Source of the DNA: Mobilicoccus sp032100225
GTDB lineage: Bacteria > Actinomycetota > Actinomycetes > Actinomycetales > Dermatophilaceae
DNA: 17,682 nt
NCBI GenBank assembly: GCA_032100225.1
Contig: DAMDJY010000070.1
Location: 1 to 17,682, forward strand
Direction of reading: 5' to 3'
The position numbers and the translations under genes were made by a program. Under the pieces are notes generated by a model. It saw nothing but the letters and a program-made list of their open reading frames with translations. It searched no databases and was not told the origin of the DNA. The stretch's first letter is position 1, and the number at the start of each line of letters is the position of its first letter. This document shows, in pieces, positions 13,574 through 17,682 of this stretch.

Positions 13574-14713
13574 TCAGTGACCGTCGGCCATGTGTCGCGG
13601 CTCGGGGAGACCGCGTTCACGACGGACGGACGTCGAGAACCCCTCGATGGACCGCAGGGCCGCGGCGAGGTCGTCGACCGTGACCTCGAACGGCATGTTG
13701 TGGATGGTCTCGCCCTCGGCCGTCGCCGCCTCGGCAACGGCCGTCAGCACGGAGTCGTCCGCGTCGACGAGTCCGACCTCGGTCAGGGTGTTGGGGAGCC
13801 CGACCCGCGTCGTGAAGTCGATGAAGTCCGCGATCTCGTCTGCGGGCCGTCCTTCGAGGACGAACTGGGTGAGGGTGCCGATGTTGACCTTCTCGCCATG
13901 CGTGAGGCCGTGGGTGTGCGGCACTGCAGTGAGGCCGTCGTGAATGGCGTGGGCCGCTGCGAGACCGCCTGACTCGAAGCCGAGGCCCGAGAGCAGGGTG
14001 TTCGCCTCGATGACCTTGTCGAGGGCGGGAGTAACAACGTGTTGTCGCACGGCCTCGATGGCCTGGAGTGCGTACTCGTGCAGCACATCCCAGGAGAGCT
14101 TGGCGAGTGCGGTGCCTGAAGTCGTCGGCATCCCGCCGGCCATCGTGCTCGAGCCGGCCATGGCCACTGCGTGGGCCTCGGGCCAGGTGGCGAGAGCGTC
14201 GCCGACGCCTGCGGTGAGGAACCGCGCCGGCGCATTGGCGACGATCTGGGAGTCGACGAGCACGAGGTCAGGGTTGTGTGGGAAGAAGCGGTACTCCTCG
14301 AAGGAGCCGTCGGGCGTATAGATGACCGAGAGCGCCGAGCACGGGGCGTCCGTGGAGGCGACGGTCGGGACGGACGCCCAGCGGACATCGGCGATGTGGC
14401 CCGCCGCCTTGACCGCGTCGATGGTCGATCCGCCACCGAGCCCGACGGCCATGTCGAACCCGCCGTCCTGGATCTTCGTGACGATCTCGTCGACGATCCG
14501 CGCGGTCGCGTACCCCTGGAACGGCATCCGCGTCACCTCCAGCGACGCCTTCCGGAGGGAGCCCGTGACGATGTCACCAGTAAACCCCCAGACCACGTCG
14601 TCGGCGACAACCAGCGGGCGTTCCCCGATGCGTGCGAGGTTCTCACCCAGCTCCGCGAGCGCATTCTTGCCCTGAACATAACGGGACGGTGCGATGAGAG
14701 TACGGATGGCCAT
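13574..14713 (-). CDS. gldA: Glycerol dehydrogenase (NAD-dependent, iron-type ADH family)
   Basis: The 379-residue enzyme oxidises glycerol to dihydroxyacetone with NAD. It has the nucleotide-binding GLGGGSTIDAVK loop (91-102), VPTVASTDAPCS, and the metal ligands Asp172 (GVGDALATW), His255 (AAAHAIHDGL) and His272 (HTHGLTHGEKV), placed as in known glycerol dehydrogenases. Length is close to the usual 365-370. ATG 14711-14713 is chosen because AAGGAG (14720-14725 on the minus strand) lies 6 nt upstream; an in-frame ATG 30 nt earlier would include that site in the coding region. There is no dihydroxyacetone kinase next to it. The C-terminus ends in a His-rich MADGH. Confidence 0.93.
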   Translation of the reverse strand: MAIRTLIAPSRYVQGKNALAELGENLARIGERPLVVADDVVWGFTGDIVTGSLRKASLEVTRMPFQGYATARIVDEIVTKIQDGGFDMAVGLGGGSTIDAVKAAGHIADVRWASVPTVASTDAPCSALSVIYTPDGSFEEYRFFPHNPDLVLVDSQIVANAPARFLTAGVGDALATWPEAHAVAMAGSSTMAGGMPTTSGTALAKLSWDVLHEYALQAIEAVRQHVVTPALDKVIEANTLLSGLGFESGGLAAAHAIHDGLTAVPHTHGLTHGEKVNIGTLTQFVLEGRPADEIADFIDFTTRVGLPNTLTEVGLVDADDSVLTAVAEAATAEGETIHNMPFEVTVDDLAAALRSIEGFSTSVRRERGLPEPRHMADGH

Positions 14714-14719
14714 ATCGAT

Positions 14720-14725
14720 CTCCTT
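14720..14725 (-). promoter_or_regulatory. Ribosome binding site of gldA
   Basis: AAGGAG on the minus strand, 6 nt before ATG 14713. It decides the start against the longer frame. Confidence 0.8.
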
Positions 14726-14847
14726 CGAACGATGCTGTGGCACTTCCGACCCTATGCCTGCCCCTCGCCTTCTGGGGCCGGGACAGAGGCGCCTACTCGA
14801 GCCACGAGGTGACCTGGCTCGTCAGTAGCCCAACCGCACATGGAAGA

Positions 14848-14903
14848 GCCCCTGGTATGAACGTGCCGTTCTGTGAGATCAACGGCACGTCCACGCCAGG
14901 GGC
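14848..14903. repeat. Nested inverted repeat (two-tier hairpin) upstream of gldA and downstream of tctA
   Basis: An outer stem GCCCCTGG / CCAGGGGC (14848-14855, 14896-14903) encloses an inner perfect stem ACGTGCCGTT / AACGGCACGT (14861-14870, 14881-14890) with a 10-nt loop. The tiers are joined by 5-nt internal loops. It may be a terminator for the tct operon, an operator, or the end of a lost mobile element. On the minus strand, GGCTCTTCC at its left edge looks like the start of an ISL3-family inverted repeat. I cannot decide between these. Confidence 0.7.
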
Positions 14904-14920
14904 GTAACCCCGACGATGGC

Positions 14921-14951
14921 GATGTCTCTATGTAAAGGACATTGAGACATC
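14921..14951 (-). repeat. Inverted repeat GATGTCTC / GAGACATC after tctA
   Basis: Arms 14921-14928 and 14944-14951 are a perfect 8-bp match around a 15-nt loop, 40 nt past the tctA stop. The AT content is higher than in surrounding DNA. It may be a terminator, or a relic of an IS end. Confidence 0.6.
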
Positions 14952-14991
14952 ATTGCGCAGGGCGCCGTGTCGCCCAGCTACAGCCGCTACT

Positions 14992-16497
14992 TCACAGGTC
15001 GGCGCTGGTGCGGGCGCGGACCTTGGAACGGACGACGAACGCAAGAACCACCAGCAGTACCGCGTAGATCGCGACGGGGATGGGGTGGGAGACGAAGGTG
15101 GAGTAGTCGCCGTCGGAGGAGAGCAGCCCGTCGCGCAGGCTCGTCTCGAAGAGGGGCCCGAGGACGAGACCGATCATGAGGGGCGCGAGCGGTACGTCGT
15201 GGCGGCGCATGGCGAACCCGACGAGTGCGATGCCGAGCAGCAGGAACAGGTCGAAGGTCTGGCCGCTCGTGGCGTACACGCCCAGGCCGCAGAACACCAT
15301 GATCCCCGCGTACAAGTACGGGCGCGGGATGAGCAGCAGCTTGCTCCACACCGACGCGAACGGCAGGTTGAGCAGCAACAACACGACCATCGCCACGAAG
15401 AAGCTCGCGAGCAGCGACCACACCAACTCGGGCGCCCGCGTGAACAGCAACGGCCCCGGCTGCAGCCCGTACTGCTGGAACGCGGCCAGCATGATGGCGG
15501 CCGTGCTCGACACCGGCAGACCCAACGCCAGCAGCGCACCCATGGCCATACCGGTCGTCGCGTTGCCGGCAGCCTCTGGTGCGGCGAGGCCGCGGATGGC
15601 ACCCTGACCGAACTCGGGGTTCTCGCGGCGGCGGTCGAGACGACGCTCGACGTCGTAGGCCATGAACGTCGGGACCTCGGAGCCACCGACCGGGAGGATG
15701 CCGAACGCCAGACCGAGCGCGGTACCGCGCAACCAGGCCGGCATCGCCTCACGGAACTCCGCACGCGACAGGAACGGACGACCCGACGGACGGACGTCGT
15801 GCGCGGCCGGGTCGCGCCGAATGCGCGAGGCCACGTAGAAGACCTCGCCCAGTGCCAGCACCGCGACGGTGACCGTCACGATCGAGATGCCGTCAAACAT
15901 CTGCGGCACGTGCGCGGTGAATCGTTCTGTACCCGTGAAGGAATCGATGCCCACCACCGCGATCGACAGGCCGATCACGAGGGATGCCAGGCCCTTGACG
16001 ACAGAATCCGCCACGATCGAACTCGTCGCGACAAACGCGAACAGGGCGAGTGCCAGGTACTCCGCGGGCCCGAACGCCGACGACAGATCGGCCAGCTTGG
16101 GCGCGAGGAACACGACGACGGTGGAGGCGATCATGCCGCCGATGAAGGCGCCGATCGCGGCCGTCGCGAGCGCCTGCGCTGCCCGCCCTTTCTTCGCCAT
16201 CTGATACCCCTCGAAGGTCGACGCGATCGCCGACCCCTGCCCGGGGGTGTTCATGAGAATGGCCATCGTCGAGTCACCGAAGAGGCCCCCGAAATACACG
16301 CCGGCGAACATGATGAACGCGGCCGTGGGGTCGAGCGCGAACGTCAGCGGCAGCAGCAGCGCCACAGCCATCGACGACCCGAGTCCAGGCACGACGCCGA
16401 CCGCCGTACCGAGCAGACACCCGACGACGACCCACAGCATGTTCATGGGCGTCAGCGCGCCACCGAACCCGCCGATGAGGTTGATCAACTGATCCAC
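14992..16497 (-). CDS. tctA: Tripartite tricarboxylate transporter large permease TctA
   Basis: The 501-residue protein has roughly eleven to twelve membrane segments and the TctA family motifs. These are VGVVPGLGSSMAVALLLP near the N-terminus (residues 33-50), PGQGSAIASTFEGYQMAKKG, and the second-half block GGSEVPTFMAYDVERRL followed by AIRGLAAPEAAGNA and GLPVSSTAAIML. It is the main channel of a Na+- or H+-driven, binding-protein-dependent carboxylate importer in the cytoplasmic membrane. GTG 16495-16497 starts 3 nt after the tctB stop, so the two are translated together. The substrate could be citrate or another carboxylate and cannot be read from TctA. Confidence 0.95.
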   Translation of the reverse strand: MDQLINLIGGFGGALTPMNMLWVVVGCLLGTAVGVVPGLGSSMAVALLLPLTFALDPTAAFIMFAGVYFGGLFGDSTMAILMNTPGQGSAIASTFEGYQMAKKGRAAQALATAAIGAFIGGMIASTVVVFLAPKLADLSSAFGPAEYLALALFAFVATSSIVADSVVKGLASLVIGLSIAVVGIDSFTGTERFTAHVPQMFDGISIVTVTVAVLALGEVFYVASRIRRDPAAHDVRPSGRPFLSRAEFREAMPAWLRGTALGLAFGILPVGGSEVPTFMAYDVERRLDRRRENPEFGQGAIRGLAAPEAAGNATTGMAMGALLALGLPVSSTAAIMLAAFQQYGLQPGPLLFTRAPELVWSLLASFFVAMVVLLLLNLPFASVWSKLLLIPRPYLYAGIMVFCGLGVYATSGQTFDLFLLLGIALVGFAMRRHDVPLAPLMIGLVLGPLFETSLRDGLLSSDGDYSTFVSHPIPVAIYAVLLVVLAFVVRSKVRARTSADL

Positions 16498-16500
16498 GAC

Positions 16501-17088
16501 TCACCACCCCCCGCCGATGACGCCCGACGGCAGGGTCAAGCCCAGGCCGACGGAGAACGCCAGATACACGACACTCGACATCACGAGCGCCAACGTCACG
16601 TCGAACAGAGGCCGCTTGCTGCCGACTCCCCTTGCGACACACCAGAACAGCAGCGCCGCCGCAAGAATCCAGCCGAGCAGCTCCAGCGTGAGCGCGAAAA
16701 GCACGAACCCGCCGACGCACCACGCGACGGCGCTCCAGTCGGAATGCGTCGCGTAGGTGCGACCGCTCGTCTCCTCAGGCACCACCGGGTGACGGATGAC
16801 GTCGACCACCAGCAGCGCCGCCAGCACGTACCCGGCAACCGCGAGGATCCACGGCACGAACGTCGGCCCCGGAAAGTCCGCCTTCTTGGGCAGTTGCATC
16901 GTCAGGTTGCCCCACACGAGCCACGTCGCGACGGCCGCCAGGATCAACGGGATGACCAGTCCACTGCGTCCGGTCAGCCACCCGTGACGACGCCGTGAAT
17001 CGACCTCAGCCTCGGTCTCCGAAACGCGACGATCCCCAACGGCGTTCGGCGGCAGCGGCGCGCTCGAACCCTGCGTGGAGCTACTCAT
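16501..17088 (-). CDS. tctB: Tripartite tricarboxylate transporter small permease TctB
   Basis: The 195-residue protein has a 35-residue polar cytoplasmic N-terminus and four to five hydrophobic segments: LVIPLILAAVATWLVW, FVPWILAVAGYVLAALLVV, AWCVGGFVLFALTLELLGWIL and a last pair near DVTLALVMSSVVYLAFSVGLG. TctB sequences are poorly conserved, and the call relies on topology and position between tctC and tctA. The ATG overlaps the tctC stop as ATGA. A strong AAGGAG lies 5 nt upstream, inside the tctC tail. Confidence 0.88.
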   Translation of the reverse strand: MSSSTQGSSAPLPPNAVGDRRVSETEAEVDSRRRHGWLTGRSGLVIPLILAAVATWLVWGNLTMQLPKKADFPGPTFVPWILAVAGYVLAALLVVDVIRHPVVPEETSGRTYATHSDWSAVAWCVGGFVLFALTLELLGWILAAALLFWCVARGVGSKRPLFDVTLALVMSSVVYLAFSVGLGLTLPSGVIGGGW

Positions 17089-17682
17089 GAGATCTCCTTG
17101 ACGAGCTCACCGATACGGGCTTGTTCCTGCTGCAGCCACGTGTCCAGTTCCGGCCCCGCGGGAAGGAACACCGGAGCCCAGTGGTTGCGCTCCGACGCCT
17201 GCTTCCACTGCGGGGTCTGCGCGACCTCCGAGATGAGCTGCACGAGTTCGTTCTTCTCCTCGGGCGTGATGCCCGCGGGTGCGACGACCATGCGCCAGTT
17301 GGCGAGGGTCACGTCGATGCCCTGCTCCTTGAGCGTGGGAATGTCGCTGCCGGGCAGGCGTTCCGGCGCGGCGAGGGCGAGCGCCCGCAGGCGCCCCGCC
17401 TCAATCTGGTCGGACAGGTCCGCATACCCGGAGGTCGCTGCAATCGCGGTGCCGTTGAGCAGCGCCGTCGTCGCCTCGCCACCACCAGACTTGGGGATGT
17501 ACGACACGTCTGCCGGGTCCAGCCCGCTCTTGGTCGCGATGTCGGCGCCCACCAGCTGGTCGAACGTGCCACCACCGGTCCACGGCATCTTGGCCGGGTC
17601 CTTCTTCCACGCCGCTGTGAGGTCGTCCGGGACTGCTGCACGGATAGGTGACAACTGACCTGGCTTGCCCGATGGGCAGGCT
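17085..17682 (-). CDS. tctC: Tripartite tricarboxylate transporter substrate-binding protein TctC, 5' end outside the window
   Basis: About 199 C-terminal residues are present and the frame stays open to the window edge, so the signal peptide and first domain are missing. The visible part fits the Bug/TctC periplasmic-binding fold: DDLTAAWKKDPAKMPWTGGGTFDQLVGADI, then YIPKSGGGEATTALLNG, SDQIEAGRLRALALAAPERL and the terminal helices ELVQLISEVAQTPQW. It captures the carboxylate outside the membrane and delivers it to TctA/TctB. In actinobacteria it is expected to be a lipoprotein, which cannot be checked here. It is the first gene of the visible tctCBA operon. A regulator such as TctDE may lie beyond the edge. 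Confidence 0.92.
   Translation of the reverse strand, partial: ACPSGKPGQLSPIRAAVPDDLTAAWKKDPAKMPWTGGGTFDQLVGADIATKSGLDPADVSYIPKSGGGEATTALLNGTAIAATSGYADLSDQIEAGRLRALALAAPERLPGSDIPTLKEQGIDVTLANWRMVVAPAGITPEEKNELVQLISEVAQTPQWKQASERNHWAPVFLPAGPELDTWLQQEQARIGELVKEIS

Noticed and set aside
14755..14876. A short minus-strand open stretch (LTERHVHTRGSS...MCGWATDEPGHL) as a possible transposase remnant
   Set aside because: It is open for only about 40 codons and I cannot match it to any transposase. It is kept only as part of the repeat-block finding.
14953..16998. A 681-codon open frame on the plus strand opposite tctA and tctB
   Set aside because: It is rich in Arg, Gln, His and Asp and mirrors membrane-protein codons of the minus strand. 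It is a shadow, not a gene.
1..17682. tRNA, rRNA or CRISPR arrays
   Set aside because: No cloverleaf, rRNA core sequence or regularly spaced repeats were seen on either strand.

Overview
The window is high-GC DNA with dense, overlapping genes and frequent GTG starts. It has no RNA genes, CRISPR array or intact insertion sequence. Gene content and style point to an actinobacterium, probably of the Micrococcales: an Icm-type acyl-CoA mutase, a LolA-like protein beside an ABC-2 exporter, a TctCBA transporter, and several start codons 6-7 nt after a TANNNT box. I cannot name a genus from the sequence. A run of 18 C followed by 10 N (748-775) shows this is a scaffold with a gap.

Layout from left to right. 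A secreted protein (1-694, minus) runs off the left edge, and the gap lies in its leader. Next is icmA (1007-2773, minus), a B12-dependent mutase large subunit carrying the isobutyryl-CoA mutase specificity residues. It ends in a strong hairpin, and its promoter is covered by a perfect 26-bp palindrome. Then comes a three-gene minus-strand operon (6031 to 2900): LolA-like lipoprotein-carrier-fold protein, ABC ATPase, ABC-2 permease. Its start faces a divergent two-component system (6207-8338, plus). The arrangement suggests an envelope-stress or export module.

From 8397 to 10457 (minus) lie a MarR regulator, a small membrane protein and a patatin-like phospholipase. A SRPBCC protein (plus) and a DUF4265-like protein (minus) follow. 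An MntA/HepT-type toxin-antitoxin pair (11984-12801, minus) has an antitoxin with a fused N-terminal HTH. This locus is bracketed by GCATCAC-containing repeats, including a three-arm inverted repeat downstream. A YigZ/IMPACT family gene (plus) and a glycerol dehydrogenase (minus) converge on a shared terminator.

The right end holds a tctC-tctB-tctA tripartite carboxylate transporter operon (minus), with tctC cut by the window edge. Between tctA and gldA is a block with two inverted repeats.

I found no wholly new system. The best leads are the HTH-fused MntA/HepT locus with its flanking repeats, the palindrome-controlled leaderless icmA promoter, and the LolA/ABC/two-component module with a His/Lys-rich insert.
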